From NCBI GenBank assembly GCA_018676385.1, contig JABHEX010000382.1:1-15041 (forward strand): a stretch of DNA of 15,041 nt, given 5' to 3'. The notes under the pieces are model-generated. The model did no database searches. It was not told the origin of the DNA and was given only the letters and a program-made list of their open reading frames with translations. The number at the start of each line of letters is the position of its first letter. Positions within the stretch are counted from its first letter, which is position 1. The translations under genes were made by a program, and so were the position numbers. Source of the stretch: Akkermansiaceae bacterium. GTDB taxonomy: Bacteria > Verrucomicrobiota > Verrucomicrobiia > Verrucomicrobiales > Akkermansiaceae. Below are positions 6,873 to 14,574 of the stretch, in pieces.

Positions 6873-8516
6873 ATGCTGGCAAGGATGATACTTCACTTAT
6901 GTCTGATGACGTTTGTCTCTGGTGCGGATAGTAAGCCGCATGTCATTTTGATTGTGAATAGTGATATCACTGAGATTGATGGACGACTTGCGGTGGACAA
7001 AGTATTCTCCAAAAATATCGATTTTTCATCCGACGTAGCTTGGCGGAAATCGCGCTGTGACGTGCGACTTTCCCCTGGAGGTAACGCGGCACTTGCGGCA
7101 TTACTCTATGGAAAACAATCACTTGTTTGTGGGGTGGTGGGCGACAATGACTGGCGGCGTAAGCCTGTTAGGTCAACCAGCTTGGCAGATCACTTCGCAT
7201 TAGCAGGTTATACGACCGTATTTTCTGGAGCATGGTCCATGGGGGTGTCACCTCCATACGATTGCAAGAGTAGAGGTTTTAAAGCGGAAATAGAATCAAG
7301 AGGTTCTTCTCAATCGGCACTATGTCGTCATCTGGAGGATGATTGGATAATGGGTAGTAAAGCAATGCAGTCTCAGGTGATCCTCGAAAAATCTCTCAAA
7401 AAGTCATGGATGCTGTCTTCACCTGTATTCATGATGGCCCATTGTCGGGGTATGAAAGATAGTGTGAAAATGTCGGAGGCAATCAAAGTGATGGCCGAAA
7501 ATGCATGGAAGATGCATAAGCGTGAAACCTACTGTGTTATTGTTTCAGCACTGGTAAAAAAATCTGATGAAAGTTGTAACCTCCCCCATGGAAACTACCA
7601 CAATCCATCCAGTACTACACTTTATCACATAGGACTGCAGAAAAACTTTACTGAGTATTGTGATCGGTTTCATGATTGTGCAACTGACTGGGAACTTAAT
7701 ACCGTGTTGCTCAGTTTGGTAGCTGATGTTAAGCTAAAAAAGCCAGAATTTCGAGTTTTCCACGCAGCCAATTGGGCAGACGATAATGTGCCAGATAAGC
7801 ATCGTTACCCTGGCTCGCTCGTTGTGGGTAAAGAGCACGCTCTGGTTGATGGATTGGAGCTTTACCCCGCTAATAAAGAAATGCTACCGAATCTCAGCAA
7901 GCCTCTCGATATCACCCAGCACCAAAAACTTCATGCTGAGATGCTCTTAGCGCATACCAATTGGTGGAGATCTACGCGTAAAGCATTGTATAACCCGCGT
8001 TCGTTTTCTGTTGGAAAAAAAGACAAGCACCCTGTTCGGCTCACTGCGATGGATTGGCGACTATCCAAGATCATGCATGCTGATAATAAACATCCATCCT
8101 CGCAACCGGTTATTGAGCAACAAAAATTATTAGATTTGCTCAGAGGATTACAGCAGAATGATTTTCGCCAGCAATACCCCGCGCACAGCGGCAGTTGGTC
8201 GGTTAATATTCTGCGGCCTGGGCGTTATCAGATTAAAGCTAGTTTATTACCTACGAATATTGATGACCGTTGGAAAAAGTTGGCGGTGCTTCGTGGTGGC
8301 CGTGCATTTATTCGTATCGGCCAGAATCTGGTTCAGCTCCAGCTAGTGAAAGGAGCGACTTCAGTCACCGTACAAGCCGATGCTGATGCTGGGATTACTG
8401 ATCTTGAGTGCTGGTTCACGGGGCAGCTTGCTGTCGAACGAGAGCTTGGTGCCTTTTTTGTGGAGATCCAAAGGGTAGGGGACAAGAAATTTAATCTGAA
8501 AGCGAAACCTGAATAA
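6873..8516 (+). CDS. Secreted sulfatase-family protein with degenerate active site (probable pseudoenzyme)
   Basis: 547 residues from ATG 6873. Starts at 6846 and 6885 are also possible. The frame stays open further upstream, but there it overlaps the phosphatase gene. A signal peptide (hydrophobic residues about 5-18) precedes HVILIVNSD, which aligns with the sulfatase opening VLIVADD. The overall plan of an arylsulfatase is kept: LADHFALAGYTTVFSGAW (104-121), a GLELYPANKEMLPNL segment (328-341), and a C-terminal domain with HPVRLTAMDW and GSWSVNILRPGRYQI. The key residues are gone. The CxPSR maturation motif corresponds to LSPGGNAALAALLYGK without a catalytic Cys/Ser or Arg, GKWHLG reads GAWSMG, and the DNG metal site near 225-229 reads SALVK. 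It is therefore probably not a working sulfatase. Binding or scaffold roles are possible. Confidence 0.75.
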   Translation: MLARMILHLCLMTFVSGADSKPHVILIVNSDITEIDGRLAVDKVFSKNIDFSSDVAWRKSRCDVRLSPGGNAALAALLYGKQSLVCGVVGDNDWRRKPVRSTSLADHFALAGYTTVFSGAWSMGVSPPYDCKSRGFKAEIESRGSSQSALCRHLEDDWIMGSKAMQSQVILEKSLKKSWMLSSPVFMMAHCRGMKDSVKMSEAIKVMAENAWKMHKRETYCVIVSALVKKSDESCNLPHGNYHNPSSTTLYHIGLQKNFTEYCDRFHDCATDWELNTVLLSLVADVKLKKPEFRVFHAANWADDNVPDKHRYPGSLVVGKEHALVDGLELYPANKEMLPNLSKPLDITQHQKLHAEMLLAHTNWWRSTRKALYNPRSFSVGKKDKHPVRLTAMDWRLSKIMHADNKHPSSQPVIEQQKLLDLLRGLQQNDFRQQYPAHSGSWSVNILRPGRYQIKASLLPTNIDDRWKKLAVLRGGRAFIRIGQNLVQLQLVKGATSVTVQADADAGITDLECWFTGQLAVERELGAFFVEIQRVGDKKFNLKAKPE

Positions 8517-8532
8517 CGATTGTCAGCTCGCC

Positions 8533-10680
8533 CTATTTTTTCTGTAATTGTTTAATCTGGTCGCGCAGGTGTGCGGCGCGCTCGAACTCTAATTTGGCTG
8601 CTGCTTCGCGCATTTCCTCTTCAAGTTCCGAGATGACATGGGTGGCGTTATAAGTCGCCTCATCTTCATTCAATACGGAGCGGTTCAGTTCGTCGGCTTC
8701 CTCGGCATATTTTGTAGCCTGACTTAGTGATTCCTGTACCGGGCGGATGACGCTTTGCGGAGTGATGCCATGCAGCTCGTTATGCTCTATTTGCCGTGCA
8801 CGACGGTATTCGGTGATGTTGATCAGTGCCTGAATGGAGTCGGTTACTTCATCGCAAAAAATAACACACTCGCCGGCAACGTGGCGGGCAGCCCTTCCTG
8901 CAGTTTGAATGAGCGAGGTTTCGTTTCGAAGAAAACCTTCTTTATCGGCATCAAGAATACAAACAAGCGACACCTCTGGCAGGTCAAGGCCTTCTCTAAG
9001 TAAGTTGATACCGACTAATACATCGATCTCTCCAGCTCTTAGTAAACGTAGAATTTCTACACGTTCGATAGCTCCAACATCGGCGTGGATGTAGCGAACT
9101 TTTAAGCCTGTTTCTTGGAGGTATTCTGCGAGGTCCTCAGCGGTTTTTTTCGTCAGTGTGGTGACTAGAACGCGTTCGTTGCGATCAACGCGCTCACGGC
9201 ACATATCAATTGTTTCATCAATTTGGCCATTCAGTGGTTTGAGGGTGAGGATTGGATCTAGTAATCCAGTGGGCCTGATAATTTGTTCGACCACAAGATT
9301 ACTCCCGGGAGAAGAAACATCAAATTCCTCCACAGGCACTTCTGCACCGCTTGTAGTGATTTGTTTGCGAATTTTTTTGAGTGCTTGTGCTGCGGACAAC
9401 TCGCCCCTCTTCCATGGGATGAATTTTTTGTTGTCCGGGCGTGAGTTGATGAATTCAAATGGTCCGGGCGTGGCGGAGACATACACCCGCTGGTTGGTCA
9501 TTTGCATGAACTCGTTGAATTTGAGTGGGCGGTTATCAAGTGCACTAGGTAATCGAAACCCATGATCTACTAGAGTTGATTTTCGGCTTTTGTCGCCTTC
9601 ATACATACCGCCAACCTGCGGAACGCTGACGTGGCTCTCGTCCATAAGTAGCACGTAGTCATCTGGGAAGAAATCCAGCAAGGTGTAGGGGCGGGCACCT
9701 GGATCACGGCCAGTGAGATGGCGGGAGTAGTTTTCAATACCCTGGCAAAAGCCCATTTCCTGCATCATCTCAATATCAAAGTCGGTCCGCATTCGGATTC
9801 TTTGTGCCTCGATAAGCTTATTGTTTTTTTCAAACCAATCGACGCGTTCATTCGCTTCTTGTTTGATGGCATGGATCGCACGATTAAGCTTACTTTTTTC
9901 TGTCACGAACTGCTTTGCGGGAAAAAAGGTATGAGCATCTAGCGTATCCATTTTGGTGCCTGAGAGGGCATTGATCTGAGTAATACGCTCGATCTCATCG
10001 CCAAAAAACTCTACCCGTATTGCAGATTCTTCCAGGTAGGCAGGATGTACTTCAACGACATCGCCACGTACGCGAAATTGACCACGCGAGAACGCGATAT
10101 CGTTACGCTCAAACATCAGGCTGACTAGGCCTTCGAGAAATTCCTCGCGATCAAGTATATCTCCAGTTTTTACTGGTAACATCATATTTTGGTAGTCCTC
10201 GGGTGACCCCAAGCCATAGATGCAGGACACCGAAGCAACCACGATCACGTCCTCTCTTGTGATGAGCGACCCCATTGTGCTTAGGCGCAATCGTTCTATT
10301 TCGTCATTGATCGAGCTATCTTTTTCGATGTAAGTATCAGAGCGCGGAATGTAGGCCTCTGGTTGGTAATAGTCGAAGTAGGAGACAAAATATTCGACGG
10401 CGTTGTTTGGGAAAAATTTTTTCAACTCGGAGTAGAGCTGTGCGGCAAGTGTCTTATTATGGGACATTACCAGTGTCGGTTTGCCGATTCGTTCAATGAT
10501 GTTTGCCATTGTAAATGTTTTTCCCGATCCGGTGACCCCCAATAGTGTTTGGTGACCATTGCCGGCAGTAATGGACTTGACGAGTTTTGCAACTGCAGCC
10601 CCCTGGTCGCCAGAAAGTGAGTAGTCGCTGTGAAGAGAAAAAGGCAAAAGAATGATGGGTTGTGACCTGAGATTACTCAA
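8533..10680 (-). CDS. uvrB: UvrABC excinuclease subunit B
   Basis: 715 residues, about 40 more than E. coli UvrB. It loads onto DNA damage with UvrA and recruits UvrC for nucleotide excision repair. Visible: Walker A GVTGSGKT (48-55), the DNA-clamping beta-hairpin YFDYYQPEAYIPRSDTY (101-117), DESH (347-350), SATPGP (402-407), ATP-contacting QTAGRAARH (592-600), and the C-terminal UVR motif (about 684-713) for UvrC contact. The extra length is an insertion at about 411-460, between SATPGPFEF and VVEQIIRPTG. There is no in-frame ATG near the start. A TTG at 10680 directly follows an in-frame TAA, and a TTG at 10647 would give a 704-residue protein beginning MPFSLHSDY, which matches family N-termini better. 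The gene ends 16 bp from the convergent sulfatase-like gene. Confidence 0.96.
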   Translation of the reverse strand: MSNLRSQPIILLPFSLHSDYSLSGDQGAAVAKLVKSITAGNGHQTLLGVTGSGKTFTMANIIERIGKPTLVMSHNKTLAAQLYSELKKFFPNNAVEYFVSYFDYYQPEAYIPRSDTYIEKDSSINDEIERLRLSTMGSLITREDVIVVASVSCIYGLGSPEDYQNMMLPVKTGDILDREEFLEGLVSLMFERNDIAFSRGQFRVRGDVVEVHPAYLEESAIRVEFFGDEIERITQINALSGTKMDTLDAHTFFPAKQFVTEKSKLNRAIHAIKQEANERVDWFEKNNKLIEAQRIRMRTDFDIEMMQEMGFCQGIENYSRHLTGRDPGARPYTLLDFFPDDYVLLMDESHVSVPQVGGMYEGDKSRKSTLVDHGFRLPSALDNRPLKFNEFMQMTNQRVYVSATPGPFEFINSRPDNKKFIPWKRGELSAAQALKKIRKQITTSGAEVPVEEFDVSSPGSNLVVEQIIRPTGLLDPILTLKPLNGQIDETIDMCRERVDRNERVLVTTLTKKTAEDLAEYLQETGLKVRYIHADVGAIERVEILRLLRAGEIDVLVGINLLREGLDLPEVSLVCILDADKEGFLRNETSLIQTAGRAARHVAGECVIFCDEVTDSIQALINITEYRRARQIEHNELHGITPQSVIRPVQESLSQATKYAEEADELNRSVLNEDEATYNATHVISELEEEMREAAAKLEFERAAHLRDQIKQLQKK

Positions 10681-10738
10681 TTAACACAGGATCGGTGATT
10701 GAACAAATCCAGATATCGGGACACATACATGCATCCAG

Positions 10739-11278
10739 ATGACGGAAGAGAAAAAAACGATGGTTGAGATAATAAAGGGTGCGGTGATTCCGTGTGGCCC
10801 TAAATCGCTTGCTGAGCCTGAAAAAGAGCTACGTTTTACTCGTGCGGCACAAGCGCCGCTGTTTTTTGGCTTATCTGTCGTATTTTTAATAATGACGCTT
10901 GCGGTATTTATTTTATCAACTCAAGACTGGGGGATGGATGGGCCGATTCTTGATGGCTGGTTATGGATATGCCTATTGGGGCTGCTATTATGCTACTGGA
11001 TGATTCGGCTTGGTGTGCGCTGCACGCGGAATGCGTACATCATTCTTAGCCCTCTTGGTGTAGAGATCTTCCCCTTTTTTGGAGCGAAAGAAAACCTGCA
11101 AGTCATCTACTGGACGCAAGTAGCAGATGCTGAGGTTACTGCGGATGCAAAAAATCTCGTGCTGCACTTTACTGAGGAAAAAAAGAGCGGGGTGGTTGCC
11201 TCCCTCAAACCGATCTCGGAGAGGCGGCGCCATCTACTTGAAGAGGCAGTGCTGGGTGTGATGGAAAATAGAGATTAG
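10739..11278 (+). CDS. Two-TM membrane protein, possibly with a PH-like C-terminal domain
   Basis: 179 residues, family not recognised. A charged N-terminus of about 38 residues is followed by two membrane segments (about 40-59 and 73-90), and then a soluble region. That region begins RNAYIILSPLGVEIFPFFG and alternates strands, ending in a helix (about 157-175). Two TM helices followed by a beta-rich domain with this type of opening resemble bacterial PH-domain (DUF304-like) membrane proteins; this is a suggestion only. Two starts are possible: ATG 10739, or ATG 10760, which has a GGAAGAG at 10744-10750 nine bases upstream and would give 172 residues. It is divergent from uvrB (58 bp) and 40 bp before the YbjN-like gene, so the two + strand genes may be co-transcribed. 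Confidence 0.65.
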   Translation: MTEEKKTMVEIIKGAVIPCGPKSLAEPEKELRFTRAAQAPLFFGLSVVFLIMTLAVFILSTQDWGMDGPILDGWLWICLLGLLLCYWMIRLGVRCTRNAYIILSPLGVEIFPFFGAKENLQVIYWTQVADAEVTADAKNLVLHFTEEKKSGVVASLKPISERRRHLLEEAVLGVMENRD

Positions 11279-11318
11279 TATTTGGAATTTAACTTTTAGT
11301 ATTTAAGACATCACTCAT

Positions 11319-11828
11319 ATGCGCCCTACATCAATTCAGATTCAATCCGTCATGGAAGCCTTTGGCCAGCAAGGTTGGCAGTGTGAACAGCTTGAAGGTC
11401 AAGACGTGATACGCACTGCCTTTGAGGCCTACCACACCCACGTGCATCTTCATGCACAAGCATTCCCACAACTCAATGCGCTGTCGGTGGTGGGGGAGGC
11501 TCCACTTGAACTTGAGGTGGAGCATGAACCAATCGTGCTGGAGCTACTCGCCAGGGCGAATAAAAAACTCACCCTAGGGAGTTTGGAATATGATCTGGAT
11601 CGTGAGCAGATTATGTTCCGCATCACCAACATGTTTGAGCGCGACAAGTATGACGCCGATATTGTTTCGTCGATGGTCCACGCGGCAATTGCGGAGGTGG
11701 ATCGGATCATGCCGTTTGCTGCGGTGATTCAGCAGACGTCCGAAGGTCTGCTGGATGACCTATCTGTCGAGCGGCTGCTGCTGCGTGAAGATCTCATTCC
11801 TCCGGTGCCGGATGAGGGTGAGTTATAA
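11319..11828 (+). CDS. YbjN-domain protein
   Basis: 169 residues, soluble, acidic, no signal peptide. The segment ELLARANKKLTLGSLEYD (75-92), followed by a short strand EQIMFRI (96-102) and then a long helix with AEVDRIMP (125-132), is the characteristic core of YbjN-domain proteins. These adopt a fold like type III secretion chaperones, and some have been linked to regulation of motility and stress, but most have no known biochemical activity. Nothing in the sequence indicates a partner. The start ATG 11319 has no Shine-Dalgarno sequence. It lies 40 bp after the two-TM protein gene and faces the membrane metallopeptidase gene across a 253-bp gap. Confidence 0.72.
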   Translation: MRPTSIQIQSVMEAFGQQGWQCEQLEGQDVIRTAFEAYHTHVHLHAQAFPQLNALSVVGEAPLELEVEHEPIVLELLARANKKLTLGSLEYDLDREQIMFRITNMFERDKYDADIVSSMVHAAIAEVDRIMPFAAVIQQTSEGLLDDLSVERLLLREDLIPPVPDEGEL

Positions 11829-11915
11829 TACAACAAAATCACCCAGATTTTCATACCATACAGCATTCATTGCTTTTATCATCCTGTGAAATCTGCCGAA
11901 CCTCAAGTTTGATTT

Positions 11916-11939
11916 CGGGGGTAAAAAATGACAGCCCCG
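11916..11939. terminator. Weak hairpin in convergent gap
   Basis: CGGGG at 11916-11920 pairs with CCCCG at 11935-11939 around a 14-nt loop. It lies 88 bp after the YbjN-like gene, in a gap where two genes converge, so a terminator is expected. The stem is short and no T-run follows, so the call is tentative. Confidence 0.2.
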
Positions 11940-11986
11940 CCAACTATGTCCGAAGACTATGCTGACGGAGCTGTTCCCCCCCAAAT

Positions 11987-12004
11987 ATCGTTTATTTAAA
12001 CGAT
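11987..12004. repeat. 18-bp near-perfect palindrome in the convergent gap
   Basis: ATCGTTTATTTAAACGAT consists of two 8-bp arms around a TT centre. It lies between the convergent YbjN-like and metallopeptidase genes, 78 bp beyond the stop of the latter. It could form a small hairpin (part of a two-way terminator) or be a binding site for a dimeric regulator. Location between two 3' ends favours the terminator reading. The remaining 250 bp of this gap hold no gene that I can support. Confidence 0.4.
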
Positions 12005-12081
12005 GTTTGAATTATGCCCCAAAAAAAGAGTATATACAAGATAAAAGTTTCTGATTTTTAAATTCAAGGAAAACCATTGAT

Positions 12082-12990
12082 TTATAAGGCTGAACTTACA
12101 AATTGCACTATAAAGTTTGTCCACTGACCCCAAGTATTCATGAATTCATTGTACCAATGATGCCATGTCAAGCTGCCTGGGGCAAGACAGAGGATGACTG
12201 ATAGCAGGATTACGTTAGCGAGGTAAATTAGCACAAATGAGAAAAATACACCATTTTCTCTAAGGTCAGGCTGATCGCGAAACATCATCCATACAGTCCA
12301 GAGTAAATGGAAGGCCCAACTCGCACCGATGAGAAAGTAGAGTGCCTTATGGAGGTGTGGGATCTGGGTTGTCATTTCCAGAAGAGTAAAGACAAGCATC
12401 ACAGCTACCGACCAGAATGGTATGAAGTAGGGAGACAGCCCTATGAGAAAGTTGGTCTTGCTGGTCATGACATAGCCGCCATCTGCGGTCACATGGATAC
12501 CACCAACTTTGCCGCCGCATGCGTAGACTGTAATAGCATGGGTCAGTTCATGGCCGAGCACGTAGAGATAGAGAAAGAACCGTTCACCCACGCCAGTGAT
12601 AAACCAACCCGCCATCCAGAACATTCCCACGGCAAAGTAAATAAATTGTTGAGTGCGCAAAAGATCCATCCAGAAGGTGCCCTCTGGATCCACGACGAAG
12701 AGTGCTCGCGTGGTGACAATACAGATGGGAAGTAATGCGATTGCGATAAGCCAGCGGATCATTCGCGTGCCGATCCCGAGGTGGATTAGATGGTTCTGCG
12801 CTGCGCTATCAATGGCAGCTCTTACTGAGGTTAGGCCACGCCTTTTTCCAAGCCTGCGATTTGCACGTTGTTGTGCCCTCATGTTGGCATCATGAAATGC
12901 TTGCCGCAGTGACGGGCGACCTGCACGGCGTCTATTGCGTGTGCTTGTCCTGCCTCGATGGCTCGGGGATAGGCGTTTACCAAATCTCAT
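12082..12990 (-). CDS. Membrane-embedded zinc metallopeptidase (M50-like, HExxH)
   Basis: 302 residues. The first 65-70 residues are extremely Arg-rich (RNRRRAGR, QQRANRRLGKRRG) and should be cytoplasmic or nucleic-acid/membrane-surface binding. About five to six hydrophobic segments follow (near 78-98, 115-133, 138-157, 182-205, 215-236, 248-270). The zinc motif HELTH is at 147-151, next to a membrane segment, and is followed by GGKVGGIHVTADGGYVMTSKTN and LSPYF. This layout fits intramembrane M50-type peptidases. The third metal ligand is not certain; acidic residues in FRDQPDL (237-243) are candidates. Site-2-type proteases cut membrane-bound regulators, but no anti-sigma factor is adjacent. 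ATG 12990 has no Shine-Dalgarno sequence. An internal Met37 would remove half of the basic tail. Confidence 0.72.
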   Translation of the reverse strand: MRFGKRLSPSHRGRTSTRNRRRAGRPSLRQAFHDANMRAQQRANRRLGKRRGLTSVRAAIDSAAQNHLIHLGIGTRMIRWLIAIALLPICIVTTRALFVVDPEGTFWMDLLRTQQFIYFAVGMFWMAGWFITGVGERFFLYLYVLGHELTHAITVYACGGKVGGIHVTADGGYVMTSKTNFLIGLSPYFIPFWSVAVMLVFTLLEMTTQIPHLHKALYFLIGASWAFHLLWTVWMMFRDQPDLRENGVFFSFVLIYLANVILLSVILCLAPGSLTWHHWYNEFMNTWGQWTNFIVQFVSSAL

Positions 12991-13119
12991 GACGGTGATG
13001 AAAGTAATTAAGACTACTTAAATAATGCCTCGGTGCAATGCGGAAATCCACTAGCTTGCTCTCCGATCTTAAAAAACAGACTTATTTTTCTAATTCCTGC
13101 ATTGGAAGCTTGAGCTAAG
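12991..13119. other. Divergent intergenic region
   Basis: 129 bp between the starts of two genes transcribed away from each other, so promoters for both should be here or inside the flanking 5' ends. The sequence is AT-rich in patches (13000-13025 and 13070-13095), but no convincing -35/-10 pair, operator or riboswitch was recognised. Confidence 0.3.
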
Positions 13120-14508
13120 ATGTTTATTATCCTCTGTATGTGTGGATATAAGGAGCTTCTGGAGGAGGTCAGAGATCATAAGGGCGCTGTCTTAGAGCAG
13201 AATGCGCTTGTCTTGCCGAACGAGTTGCATTTGCAAGCGCTGTGGTATGGCGGGCAGATGGGTCGTGAATTTGCTACTATTGATGGCCGAGCTGTCCGGA
13301 TTGTGCAATTTGGTCATTGGAACCATGCCGCAGGACCGGATTTTCTGCACACAGCTGTCGAGATTGATGGGGAAATTCATGCTGGATCATTAGAGTTGGA
13401 CCATACATTTGCCGATTGGGATAACCATGGTCATGGCTGCAATAAGGATTTTGATGATGTTGTGCTACATGTTGTTTTTGGAGACGAAGTAAAAAGCAGG
13501 TTTACACGCACATCGAATCACAGGGCAGTGCCACAGGTTATTGTTCCGGAACTCATTCTGCGTGAGGCATTACAAATTCCATTGATGGCTCAGGCGGCAG
13601 CGCATGTGGGAAGGTGTTTCATGCCTTTGGCAGAAATGCATCAGGGGAATCTGGATGCATTGATGCGTGAGGCGGCAATGCATCGGGCGAGCATTAAAGC
13701 AAAACGCCGCGCGAGAACTATTGATGCGTTAGGTGAAGAGGAATGGTTATGGCAGGCAATTTCTGAGACTATGGGGTATCGGCCCAACAAGCTTGCGATG
13801 ACCTTGCTAGCACAACGCTTGCCGATTGGTTTGTTGAGGGAGTGCCCTGCTGATTGTGAGTCGATGTTGTTTGGTGCAGCGGGTTTTTTAACGGCAGAAG
13901 TTCACGATGCCGCTCTTAACGATACCCGCGGTTATTTACGTGATTTATGGGAAATTTGGTGGAAAGTGCGTGACTATTATGAACCCACTCATGATCGAAA
14001 AATCCCCTGGAAACTCTCTGGGATTCGTCCGGTTAATCATCCGCAGAGGCGTGTAGCATGCTTGGCAACCATCGTGCATCACTGGGAAAAGTTTCGCGCA
14101 GCATGTCTAGATTTTGCTAGTTCCCAAGATTTTTTTCAAGAACTGAGGCACCCTTACTGGAGCCATCACTATACTGTGAAATCAAAGCGCAGCATGCGCA
14201 ACCTCGCTCTGATGGGGGCGGATCGGCTCACAGATTTTCAAATAAATCATTTGATGCCCGCGTATTTGGTGGATGGTGATCGTGGTGCATGGGAATATTA
14301 TGAGAAGCTGCAAGCACCCGCGATTAGTGAGAAGGTTGATAAGGCCTCAATTCGCTTGTTTGGCGATATTGAGCGTCGGAAAAAATACTTACGGCAGGCA
14401 TGGCAACATCAAGCGCTATTACAGATTTATCAGGACTTCTGCCTGCAGGATATCAGTGATTGTGCTGAGTGTCCGTTTCCCGAGCAGCTCGCACAGTGGC
14501 GTGGCTGA
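13120..14508 (+). CDS. DUF2851 family protein
   Basis: 462 residues, soluble. Family hallmarks are NELHLQALWYGG (34-45), GHWNHAAGPDFLHTAVEIDG (65-84), a GSLELD strand (89-94), DWDNHGHGCNKDFDDVVLHVV (99-119), and a Cys cluster near the C-terminus (Cys441, Cys448, Cys451, in DCAECPFP). The function of DUF2851 is not established. The GPDF...(L/V)E-x-(H/D) arrangement in a beta-rich N-terminal part recalls PD-(D/E)xK nucleases (Asp74, Glu92), which is my inference. The second motif reads LELD, where I remember VELH/VEIH as usual. A later ATG (13138) would remove six hydrophobic residues (MFIILC), so the start is uncertain. The gene is divergent from the metallopeptidase gene and converges on the right-edge peptidase. 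Confidence 0.78.
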   Translation: MFIILCMCGYKELLEEVRDHKGAVLEQNALVLPNELHLQALWYGGQMGREFATIDGRAVRIVQFGHWNHAAGPDFLHTAVEIDGEIHAGSLELDHTFADWDNHGHGCNKDFDDVVLHVVFGDEVKSRFTRTSNHRAVPQVIVPELILREALQIPLMAQAAAHVGRCFMPLAEMHQGNLDALMREAAMHRASIKAKRRARTIDALGEEEWLWQAISETMGYRPNKLAMTLLAQRLPIGLLRECPADCESMLFGAAGFLTAEVHDAALNDTRGYLRDLWEIWWKVRDYYEPTHDRKIPWKLSGIRPVNHPQRRVACLATIVHHWEKFRAACLDFASSQDFFQELRHPYWSHHYTVKSKRSMRNLALMGADRLTDFQINHLMPAYLVDGDRGAWEYYEKLQAPAISEKVDKASIRLFGDIERRKKYLRQAWQHQALLQIYQDFCLQDISDCAECPFPEQLAQWRG

Positions 14509-14516
14509 CAAATGGG

Positions 14517-14574
14517 TGATTAAAAATGAATGAATATCGACTAACATGCATTCAATTCATTTTGTATTTAATCA
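14517..14574. terminator. AT-rich bidirectional hairpin between convergent genes
   Basis: Outer arms TGATTAA (14517-14523) and TTAATCA (14568-14574) pair exactly. Inside them AAAATGAATGAAT (14523-14535) pairs with ATTCAATTCATTTT (14550-14563) with one bulged base, around a 14-nt loop. The structure fills the 63-bp space between two convergent genes and includes the stop codon of the - strand gene. A- and T-rich arms on both sides would allow termination in either direction. The call rests on base pairing only. Confidence 0.5.

Noticed and set aside
9158..9565. 135-codon + strand open frame inside uvrB
   Set aside because: Antisense to conserved UvrB segments; Ser/Arg-rich translation typical of a shadow frame.
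12307..12735. 142-codon + strand open frame opposite the metallopeptidase gene
   Set aside because: The opposite strand encodes a coherent membrane protein with HExxH; this frame is rich in His, Cys and Met without any pattern.
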